From NCBI GenBank assembly GCA_950295325.1, contig OX485804.1, positions 63,580,533 to 63,644,532 on the forward strand: a stretch of DNA of 64,000 bases, read 5' to 3'. Position 1 is the stretch's first letter. Every line of letters starts with the position of its first letter. The notes below the pieces were generated by a model that saw only the letters and a program-made list of their open reading frames with translations, had not been told where the DNA came from and did no database searches. Positions 43,641-56,085 of this stretch are shown piece after piece. Source of the stretch: Polytrichum commune. Taxonomy: Eukaryota; Streptophyta; Polytrichopsida; Polytrichales; Polytrichaceae. A program made the translations under genes and the position numbers.

Positions 43641-45146
43641 GGTTCCCAATGAAGGGTCCACGCCCTGGGGGTCAATATTATCCACTTTCACTTACCACTG
43701 AGCTTGAGGGCCCATCAACTGCCAAAATTGGATTTCTATTTCCCATGATACGGCCTTTGGGTGATTTTCAAGGGCCCTTGGATTTCCATAGTCATGGCTC
43801 TTGGCTTTTGTGTAAAGTGGCCCCTTGTGTGTGTGTGAGATATTAGTTTTCGATTTTCATATGTTAATCATTTGAAAGACTTTGTTAGTGTATTTGTAGG
43901 ATTGTTTGAAGTGGGGTTTTGGGTGGCTCTCCTTGTAAGCCTGATGGAGTAGCAGAGTGCATGGCCTTTGTGGTTAAAAGATGGAAGGAAGATATTTAAA
44001 GGAAATAAAAAAAAATGTCTCTAAGTTGTAATTAGTGTGTGTGTAACACTAATTTGTCCAGAATCCAGGTATAATATTTCTCAAAGGCTGATTGAAAAGA
44101 AATATGGATGTCAAAAGATGCCATGTTCCAATGTGGCTTTCTTTATTGAAGCACGTGGTAGATCTGTATTCATTGATAAATGGAGGGAAGGAAATTATAA
44201 TAGAGAGTGTGGGAAATTAATGAAGGTGATACAAAATTTCCTAATGTTATGAGATTAGTGTCACCAAAGGATTTAGGAAGCATTGTTCATCCCAACACTA
44301 ATCATTGAAAGTACTATTCATAGCATCATTATTTACTAAAAGTATCGGCACTATCATCTTGTCATTATTCACTAACAAGCATGTGTTTGTATATACCTTT
44401 TTTTTATCGCTCTACAAGCACCTCAGAGCACACACTAACACTTCTGAAATCACCGCAGGGAAGGTGGGTGGGGGGGATTAACGCATTAGCAGGGTTTTTA
44501 TGCACTGTGCAACCGAGGGGTATTTCTATGGGGGAGTTTTGAAGTAGAGGAGATATTAAATAGACAATTGCATTACCTAATTTTCTAATTAGTATTTTTT
44601 TGGAATACCACATTATTACTTAGAATTGAGAGAGGACAATGATACTTTATTGTGTTCCTTCGTTATAAGAAAAAAGAACTTTGTATAAGGGCTAAATTAA
44701 AGAATAGTTGCACCAATCATCACAAGTTTAAGAGCTTAAACAACAAAGAAATATCATGAAGCAACATATGCATAACCTATATTCACATAGTACTTGTTTT
44801 TCATCCATCCATGCATGGTGTATTACAAGTTGCATAGTACATTCTTTATTATGAAGCATTAATCACATCTAAAACAATAGAATTGGTTATATTATGTACA
44901 ACACTACATTGAGGTAGGCATTGGGATGACACTACGAAAATACTAGTAGGATCATGAGTTTGAATTTCAGAAGGAGGAACCACATAAACATAAACTAGAT
45001 TCTTAAATTATTTTATTTTATTTTTTAAAAGTAAAAACTAAACATAAACATAAGAAGAAGAAGAAGAAGAAGTTCACATGAATGTAGAATTCTATTGCCC
45101 AATGCCAACATTCATAAACTGTGCCATCATATAATACAATTACTTA

Positions 45147-45638
45147 GGGCCACTTCACACACGAGCCAAGAGCCGTGACCATGAAATTGTGAGGGCCCAA
45201 AACAAAGTGTCTAGAGGCGGTCCTAACACATCCCCAAAATTGTGCAGTGTGGTCACGGATCCTCAAGTGTAGTGTGAAGCATATGTGACCGGGCCCTCAA
45301 CCAAATGCTATTTCAAGGAATTTTTATTCATGCGGGTCCTCACACATAATAAAATAGATTAAATCAACAGTTGTGAGCATTTGGAATGACATGGTCTCTT
45401 AGTTTTGTGGTAGGCCTACCTCCAAGAGGTGGTTTTTGAAAATAGTCCAAGTGACCATGAAACATGATCCATTCAATGCCATGTACGAATCCATGTAGAC
45501 TTTACATCCATTTCACATACTCTGTTGGTCCCTCAAGCGTAGTGTGAAGCGAACTTTGACTGGCTCCGCCTTTTCCACCAATGAGAGTGCTTGAAGTGTG
45601 ATGGTCACGGGCTCTCGGTCTCGTGTGTGAAGTGGCCC
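45147..45638. mobile_element. Tourist-like MITE, copy 2
   Basis: Same orientation as copy 1. Inverted repeats extend about 34 bp (GGGCCACTTCACACACGAG then C/A..CCGTGACC). The left flank is TTA, the right flank TAA, so the target duplication is imperfect by one base. The interior matches copy 1 closely, including CTCAAGTGTAGTGTGA and ATTCATGCGGGTCCTCACAC. Confidence 0.9.
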
Positions 45639-46463
45639 TAAGTTGTTTTTCAAATAACCTTTTGGGTGACAACACATGGACATTACTTGGAGATCTTTTT
45701 GTCCAATGATAAGGACATCATCTTAAATGGTTAAAAATATGCGTCCTCCCTATTGAGGACACACAAGTATATATCCACATTATATCACATAATATGCAAG
45801 GAAAGGCACACTTTCTAGTACCTCTTCTTAGTCTACGCCATCGTGACCTATGAGACGACTTGATGATTCGATCGGCCATGTTGACCCAATTTAAGAAACG
45901 GAAAAAAAAAAACACTAAGTATTAAGATGATGATGATGATGTGTCATGTCCGTTTCATGTGTGCCCAAAATCATAATAACCAACCACCGTGTCCATATTT
46001 ATGAGGAATACATTTTTGATGTTGTGTTAGATGTTTTTTTCATCCAAGTCCCTAGGATGAATGTCCCTAGTCTCCGTTCAATCGTCAATGTTGCGTCTAT
46101 CCGTCCATCCATCTATCCATGATCCATCACATCCTTTGCCTCCCTTTCCCTACTTTTGAGTCCTTGAAATCCTTCTTATGTTGCTTTGTTCTCCCAAGTG
46201 GTTTTGTCTGTAATTGCTTCTTGTTTCGGAACACCTCGCGTTGCCAATGTGAACGGAACTTAAGACAATTAATAAATGGCCTTCCATTAATATACACTAA
46301 ATATTGTATTTAGTGTCATCAATTTTATTTGTCTTGATCAATACTAATTATAAACCCACCCATGTAGTGTCACTTACACTAGGAGTAAACTTAACATGGT
46401 CTTTTGTTCTCGGTAAAAAAAATTGGGCATTATAGATTTAAAATGTCGCAATTATTCTCACTT
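45639..46463. other. Intergenic DNA, no gene recognised
   Basis: AT-rich sequence with short unsupported reading frames. A TATTTAGTGTCAT phrase near 46300 and 48805 hints at dispersed repeat, but nothing longer was aligned. Confidence 0.4.
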
Positions 46464-46700
46464 CACTAGTAGAAAACTATGCCAAAAAGAACCGCAGCCA
46501 AAATCAACTGTGATTCTTTTGATCAACCTAACATGTAATCGCTAAACGACTGCAAATTAATTTTTTTGGTTTAACGATTAATTTTTTTAGAAATTTTAGG
46601 GCTCATAATATACTGTTGGAAAGGTCTTGAAAATACCTTTCCAATGGTATATTACAAGCCCCCAAAACTTCAAAATTGCAATCGCAAACATGGAGAGGAG
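46464..46700 (+). mobile_element. Candidate CACTA-type transposon end
   Basis: CACTAGTAGAAAACTATG at 46464 matches the usual CACTA-element terminus followed by A-rich sequence. The next ~120 bp carry repeated short motifs (AACCGCAGCC, ACTGTGATTC, GTAATCGCT, CTGCAAATTA) like subterminal repeats. The opposite end (..TAGTG) was not found, so only one terminus is claimed. Confidence 0.4.
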
Positions 46701-47550
46701 TGACCTAGTGACTCTCCGGGGTGCTAAAGGGATCATGCATCTCATGATGGGAATCCCACACAACCCCAAGAACGGCGAAACACCTAAAACACGATTAATG
46801 GAAGCCAAAATGAAACGGGCTAATCTTCCAACAAACCCTAGAGTTTGACCTACGGTAGAGGAGGCATTGCCTCATATTTTCACATACCTCACATTTCAAG
46901 GTGATGATCGCATAAAGAAACCCCAAGATTTTCTAGGGATAACTAAATTTCACATGTGATGCTTATTCATTCCAATAAAGAGTATGGTCCCGGCAAGCAC
47001 AACTACTCTAATTAAAGTTGGTTTACAAGGCTAAGCTACTACAAGAACTTGCAAGGCAACGAAGATCTGATAGATCCCACCTATAATTCCACTTCAACTC
47101 ATAATGTTCGTGAGGCGGATAGATGAAACATTATAACACTTTTCGGAGGATTATTTTTTTTAGTGCAAGATATTTATAATTGTGTACGATTCCTAGATCA
47201 CATCCATATTGGTAATTAAACCAATGCCGCCGTGATTTGCATGGTCTCCATCATCTACACTTCACGGTGATTTTGAGGATGTGAAACATCGTATACTAGT
47301 CACGGTGTTTATCGGCATATGTGGGTTGTTGGTAGGATGTCCCCACTATCAAAGAATGCCACCGTCCTTTTATATCTACACCAATTCGTGCAATTCAGTT
47401 CACCACCCAACATTTGAATTTAGGGTCCCAAGCGAACGTCCTGCATCGGTGAGAGAAATATGCAAATCCACCATCATGGTAGATTTGTAACTTTTCAACT
47501 GACGTAGGATAATTTCTCAATGACACAGGTCGAGACTCAATTATCTAGTA
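46701..47550. other. Intergenic DNA, no gene recognised
   Basis: No protein domain or RNA gene is seen. Reading frames of up to 73 codons are not supported by any motif. Confidence 0.4.
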
Positions 47551-47819
47551 CAGTATCCTCCCGCTTAAGTACGCACCCGTTTAAGTACATATCCCAGTTA
47601 AGTACGCATTTTTTGGCAAAAAAATTAGGGTTCAAGATTTCTTAGTTGAACATGTCGTGAATCGTCATTTGGTGTAAGTTTTGAAGTTTTTTTTGCGTTT
47701 GGCTTTGAGGTCAACCGCTCGCGATTTGGGAAACCCTAAATCCTAAAGTACGCACCTACCAGCTAAGTACGCACAAAACTGCGCATGTTCAAGTTACATA
47801 CTTAAGCAGGAGGTTACTA
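47551..47819. mobile_element. Pogo/Tc1-mariner-like MITE
   Basis: A 269-bp element begins CAGTATCCTCCCGCTTAAGT and ends with the near-complement (ACTTAAGCAGGAGGTTACTA), flanked by TA on both sides. TA target duplication and a CAGT start are typical of pogo/mariner derivatives. The subterminal motif TTAAGTACGCAC, or close variants, occurs about five times, at both ends. No ORF. Confidence 0.8.
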
Positions 47820-48522
47820 TATTCATTTTTTTATGTTGATTTAATAGGACCCTACTTTAGCAACATTCTACACTACTTACAAGAATGTATTGCCATAGTA
47901 GCTAAGCACATGAATTTGTCGTTTTATTTATAGTGGTTGCAATATGGGTGAAATAACCAAAGTTATAATTTTTGTGATATGGTTTAAATCCAAGGTAATT
48001 CAATGTAACGGCACATATTAGTGCAGCCACTCTGTAACTAGTATGAGCATCCCAACCCTTTGTACTCATACATAATAAGACATCACCTTAACATGATCCC
48101 CGGGCTACCTTTTTGGAAAGATGAAGAACGGTGAAACGACGGCCATTGCAACCACCATGTTGTCCGCCGTTATACATGGACATAATGCATATTAAGCTCT
48201 TTAATCCGGGGTATTATGTCCATACTAATGGAGGTTGTCATGCATGTGTGCTCAAATTGTTCATAAACCCAACAATGATTGTGATTGGAGTCACTTGCCA
48301 ACCATGCTCTTGGAGCTTGAAGGTGTAGCGGCAAAAAAACATTGTACTTGTTCTAAGTTCCAATAATATTAATTGCATTTGTGAGGTCTCTATCGTGATG
48401 GAAGCGGGATTAGAGGATGTCAAGGGTTACGTTGTCGGTTGGTGAGGTGGAGATGAGGTTGTTTGATGGGATGCCGGTTTTAACTTGTCAAAAGACTGTG
48501 ATTTGTTAGACTACACATTGAC
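47820..48522. other. Intergenic DNA, no gene recognised
   Basis: No supported features. Short reading frames around 48131-48423 have no motif. Confidence 0.4.
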
Positions 48523-48767
48523 GGAGAGAGAGAGGGAAGTATCGTATACGAGCGTACTTTCTCATCCATCCAACATCCAAACTTGACCCCTATACGTTTG
48601 TTGCCAATTCATTTAAAATGGTCTCAAGTAGACCAATTATGGGTTTTAAACCCTAACTCTAGTGCTGAATGAACTAAACAAAGTAACCTTCGGATTACAT
48701 GCTATTTCAGGGTTTCTATGTTGGATGAATGAGAGGTATACTTGTATGCAATAATTTCCTCTCTCCC
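48523..48767. mobile_element. MITE with GGAGAGAG ends, short copy
   Basis: The ends form inverted repeats of about 55 bp: the left (GGAGAGAGAGAGGGAAGTAT..CATCCATCCAACAT) and the complement of the right (GGAGAGAGGAAATTATTGC..CATTCATCCAACAT) match with gaps. The interior has no coding capacity. A longer relative is at 54066-54772 and a single end near 11750. Confidence 0.65.
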
Positions 48768-51010
48768 ACATTCACCTAGCGTATAGCTACACTAAATATG
48801 ATATTTAGTGTCATATGGTATTAATGTCACTATGGCAACTTTTTGGATGACACTTCTAATGAATAAGCAAGCAAATATTGTCATGGATGATGGATGAGTT
48901 CATCCATTGGCCAAAACCCTACCTTGTTTTTCAAGCAACTTGTGATGAAATATTGTCACGGATGATTGAAAATTGGATGAAAATTTACTTGCTAAGTGAC
49001 ACAAATTGCAACATTGTATTTCTGTAATCCCCCAAAAAATTGACAAGGAATGACAAGTAATGTTGGGTTAATATTCAACGTAGATGGGTCTTAAATGGTT
49101 ACTTTTTCCAACTAGCATACTTGTCTTCCTAGAATATGAAACCACAAAAGTAGCACAAGTTGGTTAGCAAATCTAAATTAACGTCATAGCCACTTTCCTC
49201 ACAATTTTCAGAGCTTGTTTGAATTCATTATGAAGTCATCATCAAACCGAAGGATTTTGTGCTCGTCAATGGTCATATGGGTCCCCCTCCCCCACCAATT
49301 ATGTGATCTATTAAGTTTAGAGCGGTAATTTTGAGCATGTACTCCATATCTATTTTAAATAAGCAACTTTTTGGCATATGTTCTTATATGCACACCTAAC
49401 CACACACCACTCAAATATAGGTGTATGTTTGAGATAAGTAACCAAATTATGCACATCTACGTTAAGAGCTTGTTAGCATGCCGATAGCTCATAGACTTGT
49501 GTTGACGCTGAATTTTAAAGTTGGGGAAATACATGTTGGACTTCCTTTTCCAACTCTGCCAACTTTGAAAAAAACTTTGGGATCTAGAATAGTAGGTTGC
49601 ACGTCTAAAATAAATTTTTCCAATGGGACCCGCCTTGGCCTTTACAAGGCTAGCTTGGCCCATCCATTCCAATATGTCAAGCTAGCAAGATGGTAATAAT
49701 ATAGCCTGACGCAATATACAAGCCTTCAGAAAATTTGGGTGACTGGACATGTATGTGAGGGATATGCTCTCAGTCTTCCATTTTAGCCAAATCACCTAGA
49801 GTTTGATTGAGAGACTTTACAAATAACTATGTTGTCCATCTTTACTGACCTTCCTTTTTTGGTTCAAGCTCATGCCTTTAGAAGTTACATGACATATTTT
49901 ATAATTAGAAGAGAATTGAGTATTTTTCTTATATAATATATTAGTGGTTCTACACTGCTATACATGCAATTAGGTTGTCCCACTCTAATTTATTGACATT
50001 CCACAATATTTTGAATATTATTACCACAATAGCAAAATACAATATCTAATGCTTTGTTGTGGTTGCTATACGGATGAGGAAGCAAAGTTATAAGTGAGTC
50101 TTTGCGGTTTGGTTCAAACCCAAGGTAAGTTGCATCATGGGTAAAGAGGCAAACTATTCACAAAAGCAACCTAATAGCACAAATCAGTGTAGAATATACA
50201 AGCTTGTTTTCTTTAGTTGGTCGATTTCAAGTTGGTTGCTTGCCAATTATCCTCATTCAATTTGGAGGTTATAGTTCCAAAAAAAATCTAGAGTGGTTGC
50301 TAAATTCTCATTGAGGATATTGCCTTTTAAATAACCATGTTGGCATGGTTGCAAGGTGGTTGCCAAGTGCTTCATGATTACCATCACTATATGGATAGTT
50401 GCCGCTAGTTCTTTGACACTACAAGGTAGATTTCAAGTTTCTAAATCTATTCGTGTCGTACATTTGAATATCTAAAATCTACCTTGTGATGACAAAGAAC
50501 TAGTGGCAATAGTATGTGATCCTTGTAATGCCTGAAGATTACCAAGTGGCTTAGGCTGGGAACCCCCACCAATAATATACAAGGTTAGTACATTGGGATG
50601 CAATGTTGCAAGGTGTAGTTTATTTTAATACCTAATCTTCCAAAAGTGAGAACATGGAGGAATTATTACATGTATATCCACTTAATGTTGACAAACCAAA
50701 TGAGTGCACCAATGTGGGCAACCTCCTAACAAAAGTTAGAAACAAAAATCCTCTTAATAATAACCTTTCTTTCATGTTAGAATTTCTTAAACATAATGCC
50801 TCAATAGCTAGGTTGTTAGCTTATGACCCTTGTATTAAAGGAGGAGGGGGGGGGGGGGTTCATCACATCAAAAATTGATCAATTTTCTTATAGATAGATG
50901 TCTTTGAAATCTTCCACGCATTGGCTAATATTATATAAACATCAACAACTTATACCACTTCATGTTCTAATATAAGTAATTAGAACATGCATCATATATA
51001 CGGGAGTCAT
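48768..51010. other. Intergenic DNA, no gene recognised
   Basis: AT-rich. A G run near 50846-50859 and short reading frames (for example 50654-50878) carry no recognisable domain. Confidence 0.4.
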
Positions 51011-51682
51011 GAACGGGGAGAACTGGCTACTAGTTACAGATGAACTAGTTAAGTTTGAGAAATAACCGGTTGAAGTTCAAGACTTTAGGAAAATTACCCC
51101 ATCATTTTAGAAGAAATTATAGAATATACCCCAATTTAATAAGGAAAATTAAAAGATGTCAACATGTATCCAATTGGACTTGGAAACACTAGGATCTCAA
51201 CTAATTATGCCCAAAAATCTCCCTGGACATTGTATGGGAGTTGTGTGTCCAAAACATGGGGGGTGAATTTAACATAGCTGACAAGATACCATATGGGTGT
51301 ACAAAAGGGTATTTGATGAGAGTTTGGTTTACAAAGTAGACATAAGTGAATCCAATGTATAGAGTTCCACCTAGCATTTTATAAACATATGCATGGTAAT
51401 TTCAAATAGAATAGATTTACAAGTATGTTTTTGTTTTTGTCGACTTGCACAAATATGGTTATTAGTGCCTGGGGAGATTTTTGCGCAATTGGTCAAAAAT
51501 CCTAGTATTACCAAGTCCAATCAGTTCCATGTTGTGATCTTTCAGTTTTCCTTTCTTAATTTGAGATTTATTTTATAAATTCCTCTACAACGATTAGTAA
51601 TTTCCTTAAGTTTTGAACTTCAACAAGTTATTTCTCAAGCTCAAGTGGTTCATCTATAACTAGAGGTCAGTGCTCCTCGTTC
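51011..51682. mobile_element. Foldback element with ~240-bp terminal inverted repeats
   Basis: The left arm (51011 to about 51265) and right arm (about 51440-51682) are inverted copies. GAACGGGGAGAACTGGC pairs with the complement GAACGAGGAGCACTGAC. Further in, ATGAACTAGTTAAGTTTGAG and TTGAAGTTCAAGACTT pair, and innermost CCCTGGACATTG faces GTGCCTGGGGAG. The ~170-bp centre is unrelated. Long-armed elements without genes are common in MULE- or foldback-type families; the superfamily is not decided. A single right-type arm recurs at 54420-54680. Confidence 0.75.
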
Positions 51683-52602
51683 GTTGACAATTATCATGAG
51701 CCCAAACCTAGTGAACTTTTCATTGATAATGGGAGCCATGTGTGTGCAAGACCCGTTGTTAAAACACCTTATATACAAAAGAAAAAGTATAACGTGAAAG
51801 AAGATTGAACATGCAATCATACAATGGATAATTGTCCATAGTATGAACTTGCGATAAATTCAAAATCCTACTTGAAAACATACATTAATTTCAACAATCA
51901 CACCATGAAGACCGTTATCCCATGCCTACTCAAATATGTACAATTAGGTTGACCTCACAAATAGGTCGACTCTTTATCCATGCAAAATACTAATATGACA
52001 TAACTTACCTGATAAAAAGGTCAATGTTGGCAAAACATTATAGCAACACGTAACTCCAAATGGTAACCCACGCTAACTAGACAAAATCGTGTAGCCTAAA
52101 GGTGGGACACAAATTTTGAGTTGCAAAGCCTCTTTGCAGAACTCCTCCATGAGTTGGTTTGCCATACATGATGCTCGCTACAAGTTTTCCAAAATCTAAA
52201 AATGTGAATAGCAAAATCATAGTTACATATTAACCCTATATTGCCCTATTTTTGAGAGCCCCCATGGGTTCTCTCTCAGAAAGAGAAGTCACTATGGAGC
52301 CACATCATGCCTTTCACTTGGTTGCAAGATCCTTTTTACGTTTCAAAAATAGTTAGGTGCAAGTCTCATTCAATTTTGTATTAAATTTGAAGGAGAACGA
52401 TGTTTCAAAGTTTTTTTGAAAACTTGTCAAAGGTCCCTAAGACATGAGCCTCGTGAGTATTACTTGTTGGAAGATCATGTTTCTTAGTATTGTGGCCAAC
52501 ACCCCGGACTAGACATATTTCAAAATTGACATCCAAATTGTCTCATTGTGAGAGACAATACATTCATTTGGTGAATGAATTTTGACCACATCTACAATAG
52601 GC
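51683..52602. other. Intergenic DNA, no gene recognised
   Basis: No supported feature. It contains the left target-site copy of the hAT-like MITE at its end (CAATAGGC, 52595-52602). Confidence 0.4.
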
Positions 52603-53100
52603 CACGGGTAGATCACTTAGTGCATTTTAAAAACGACGTGCGGCATAATATAGAGAGGATTAAAATCATTTGAAATAAAAATTATAAAGGAATTCCAAAT
52701 AATGAAGGGGCCCTTAAATGTAGACAATCCCATTATAAGTAAGTTAGATGGACATAAAACGTGGGCCATTATTTTTTTGTAAAATTAATATAGGGGCTGA
52801 AGATAAGGATCCTAGAAGGTATGTTTAGTATGGTATGTAAATGGGTTTAGGACTCACGGGGATGGATGATAATTGGGATTTCCATCTGTCCAAAATTACT
52901 TAAAAGGAATATAGAGTACAAAAAATTGCAGTGACTTGGACAATATAAGTAATGGAAGGGTGCAAACAAATGGGCCATTTTTGAAATTTAAGTAATCATA
53001 GGGATGCTTTAATTCATCCCTTGAAGGTAAATAGCCCCAAAACAAAAAAACCCCCAGCCGCACGTGGTGCACAAAAATGCCTTAGAGTGATCTACCCGTG
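52603..53100. mobile_element. hAT-like MITE with perfect 8-bp target duplication
   Basis: A 498-bp element has inverted ends CACGGGTAGATCACT and complement AGTGATCTACCCGTG, extending with gaps to about 45 bp (GACGTGCGGC / CACGTGCGGC). The octamer CAATAGGC flanks it exactly at 52595-52602 and 53101-53108. An 8-bp duplication with CA-starting ends is diagnostic of hAT-type insertion. No coding capacity. Confidence 0.92.
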
Positions 53101-53108
53101 CAATAGGC

Positions 53109-53657
53109 ATATGAAAGATCTCCAAATCTAGAAACTCAAATCCTCACTTACATGTACGTCAAACTTATATATATATATATATTTTGTATCAAACGTAATC
53201 ATCCTCCACCACATGATCCAATTTTTTTTTAAATTCATCAGCTACCCTATCTTAGGGACCTTGAACTCTATGACTGTGCGTTCTTCTCACACTTTGTTGA
53301 AATGAAGAGATTTTCTTTTCTTTTTCTTTTGTATCTTCATAACGGAGATGATATCAAGTTGATATCCACGTACAAATGACTAATTCATAAAGTATGTTGA
53401 TGATGATGAGGTCAATTGCCCTTGACATCCATGGTGGTATGAAAAGTTCCAAGTGTATTGGAATGCACCTAGACACATTTAAGAATTAAGGTGTACGGTG
53501 ACCCACAAGTATACCCATGTATACATTTAGAACACATGAGAATTGTGATGGTAGGTACATGTGAAGTCATAGTTCATCGCCATCTCTTAAACTATGAAAG
53601 TGCTCATCATAGATCATGTACTTTTCATTCACGAGACAATGTGCAATTTAGAGTCGG

Positions 53658-53697
<40 letters not shown>

Positions 53698-54065
53698 GCA
53701 CCTATATGTCATGATTTAGTTGTTGTTAGTTATGGGTCACTCACCTTACATTATTTGCAACCATCCCTTTTGTGCAAACTTCCAAGACCGTCCCTCTCGA
53801 CCCCACATGAGCTCGATGGGAGGCCGGACGGCCGGGGGAGAAGTCGACTCGTATTAAGTTTAAATTGTACGCGTCAATCAATTGCCGAGCTTTGGACGCT
53901 CCAAAGACCCAAGTTAAAGCCAAGCCCCACGGCACCACTATGTATAGCTTATTAAGTGGTACGACGGGAAGAAGAAGAAGAAGAAGTAGAAGGGAAAAAA
54001 AGCAAAGGTGCGTGTTTTTGGAAGCCCGACTTGTCGCTCATGACTTTGTCATGGACGTGCAATAT
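53109..54065. other. Intergenic DNA with TA/CA microsatellite
   Basis: There is a TA(14)-CA run at 53661-53699 and a GAA run near 53970-53990. The reading frame across the microsatellite (53491-53955) encodes a YIYIYI stretch and is not supported as a gene. Confidence 0.5.
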
Positions 54066-54772
54066 GGAGAGAGGGGGAATTATGTATCGTATATGAGTGT
54101 TGCTTCCCATTCATCCAAGCATAGTTACCTGGAGGTTACTTTTTGAAGTTGATTTGACATCATAATTAGTTTCAACTCGATGCCGTGGAGTTAGGAAAGT
54201 GTTATGTGCAGGATAGGTTTACAAATCTCGACAAGACAAAAGAATCATGATGTAAGATAGGGGTCAACACTTAGTGCCTGCCTTCAGAACCATACGTGAG
54301 ATTGATAGCTGTGCAATATGTCGAACTTTGCTTCGAGGACCATGTAAACAAAAATTTGATTAAACAACATAAAAAAAGAGGTTTGAAGAAATGTTTGAAC
54401 ATGATTTTCTAGCATAAGGACCCCTGAATTAGTCTACTCAAGGTCATTTGAGATGAATTCACGTTTGGGGATATTATTGGACATAATTGGTCAAGATCCT
54501 TGTTTCTAAGTCCAACCAGTTACACATTGACATCTTTATGCTCTTTTGGGGGTCTATTCTATAGATTCCTCTAAAATGATCGGTAAATTTCTCTGATGTC
54601 TTGAACTTCAACTAGTTAATTCTCAAACTCAATTGGTTCATCTGTAACTAGCAGTTGGTTCTCCCTATTCCCTAAGATGAGTTGGCAATAAACATTTAGA
54701 GGGCCAAGTTCTTATGTTGGATGGATGAGAGGTACACTCATAAATGATGATTCCCTCTTCTTGTGCAACATG
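54066..54772. mobile_element. MITE with GGAGAGAG ends, long copy
   Basis: The left end GGAGAGAGGGGGAATTATG..GTATATGAGTGT..CATTCATCCAA pairs with the complement of the right end, AAGAAGAGGGAATCATC..TTATGAGTGTACCTCTCATCCATCCAA. The family is the same as 48523-48767. Its interior holds, at 54420-54680, a copy of one arm of the foldback element at 51011-51682, so one element probably inserted into or captured part of the other. Confidence 0.65.
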
Positions 54773-55489
54773 AAGGAAGGTGGTGGGATTGATTGATAAC
54801 TCTAAAATTGCAATGCATGCCAAGCGCCCTTGTCGCCATTAAGTCATCATAGTAGAGTTAATCTTAAAGTCTTTCAAAAACTCATGGTTCTAGTTTGGTA
54901 GGGAGTTTTGGTTTTATTTTTGACAATTTATAATATTTACAAGATCTTCAAGTGGTGCCGGAACCCCCAATATTAGTGAAATTAAGGATTCGCGTTTGAC
55001 TTTGGCTCAAATACATGGCTGTATGAACATGAATTTCATGGCAAACTTTTGAAGGCACCTTTAGATCTCATCGGTAGTCATTTAGGGGCTAGAGTAAACC
55101 CATCCTTATAACATGTCAAAGTCTTAAATGTTTTTCATTGAAACCCAAGTTTAATGAGCCGGAACCCTCTAAGATTTTACATCACCATGACAATCATGCA
55201 ATGGGGAAGGGTTCAACATTGTCATCAATCACTTCATCTTCACAACGTTAATCCAACATGAAAATGAGGACGTTAACACAGAGCGAAACACGTTGATTTT
55301 GGTAAGGATAGAGTTTGAGATGTTGGTTGGTGCAAACATGATTTTGAAGATAGGAGTTGACTCACTATTTAAAAGTAGCTTGAGTTAGGAACAAAGCCAC
55401 ACCGAATTGTGCAAACGGTAGACTTACTAAGCATACAAACGAAGTGATTTAAGGCTATTCTTGTGAACAAAAGCCAGTCTTGGAGGAAG
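54773..55489. other. Intergenic DNA, no gene recognised
   Basis: No supported feature apart from scattered short direct repeats. Confidence 0.4.
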
Positions 55490-55740
55490 GAGGCACCACG
55501 GGCCTTGGCTTGGTGGTTAGGGCTCATGGCCCCCAATGAGGAGGTTGTGGGTTCTATTCCCCATGCCGGCGTGGTGCTCACCACCTTAGTCCACCCAACT
55601 ATGGTGGGGGGTCCTTGGACCTTGTTGTATGGGTACCTCAAAGCCCTTTGGGGGGATTCCATGTCCGGTATCCTCAAGGCACTAGTGGCTAGCTAGGAAC
55701 TAGTATAGTGTGTCACTATAGTGCCCACCCCGAGAGGGGT
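55490..55740 (+). mobile_element. tRNA-derived SINE
   Basis: An RNA polymerase III A-box-like sequence (TGGCTTGGTGG, 55505-55515) and a B box (GGTTCTATTCC, 55550-55560) are about 35 bp apart, as in tRNA genes. They are set in a tRNA-like 5' part that starts GGCCTTGGCTTGGTGGTTAGGGCTC, and are followed by about 170 bp of non-tRNA body. The tRNA-like part does not fold as a full cloverleaf, so it is not called a tRNA gene. Exact ends and target duplication were not determined. Confidence 0.65.
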
Positions 55741-56085
55741 TAGTAGTCCTGCATCACTAGTATTATGCCATGAGGGTATAATACCAAGGGTGGGTCGAAC
55801 GGGCATTCCAATCACGCTGATCACATGGTCAACGTTTCTTCTCTCTTGGAGGAAGGCCACATAAATGTGTTGTGTGATCCCTCTCCGTTTATTGCGAAAT
55901 AAATAGGACACAACGAGACCATTTTGAGAAACAATGTGTGTCGACATAACGTGTAACATGGACTAATTCTAACCAAGACTAGATTAAATCGTTCATATTG
56001 TCCTAGTGTTGATTCTCAGAGGAGCTTAAGACACAAATTGGAGTTTCTTTTGTCTTTGACCCCAATGTAAACCCACCCTTACTAA
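55741..56085. other. Intergenic DNA, no gene recognised
   Basis: No supported feature. TAA at 56083-56085 is the target duplication of the next MITE. Confidence 0.4.

Larger units (their letters stand above)
41681..45143. other. Intergenic DNA with repeat fragments and a microsatellite
   Basis: No gene is recognised. It contains a TA/GA microsatellite (43162-43201), a repeat shared in inverted orientation with 60.3 kb (43395-43640), a MITE right-end fragment (CATGGCTCTTGGCTTTTGTGTAAAGTGGCCCC near 43793-43826), and a GAA run near 45053-45073. Confidence 0.5.

Noticed and set aside
53491-53955. 154-codon reading frame across the TA microsatellite
   Set aside because: It encodes a YIYIYI run from the microsatellite, and neither side resembles a protein domain.
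55500-55570. Functional tRNA gene
   Set aside because: A and B boxes are present but acceptor and anticodon stems do not pair, and the unit continues into a SINE body.
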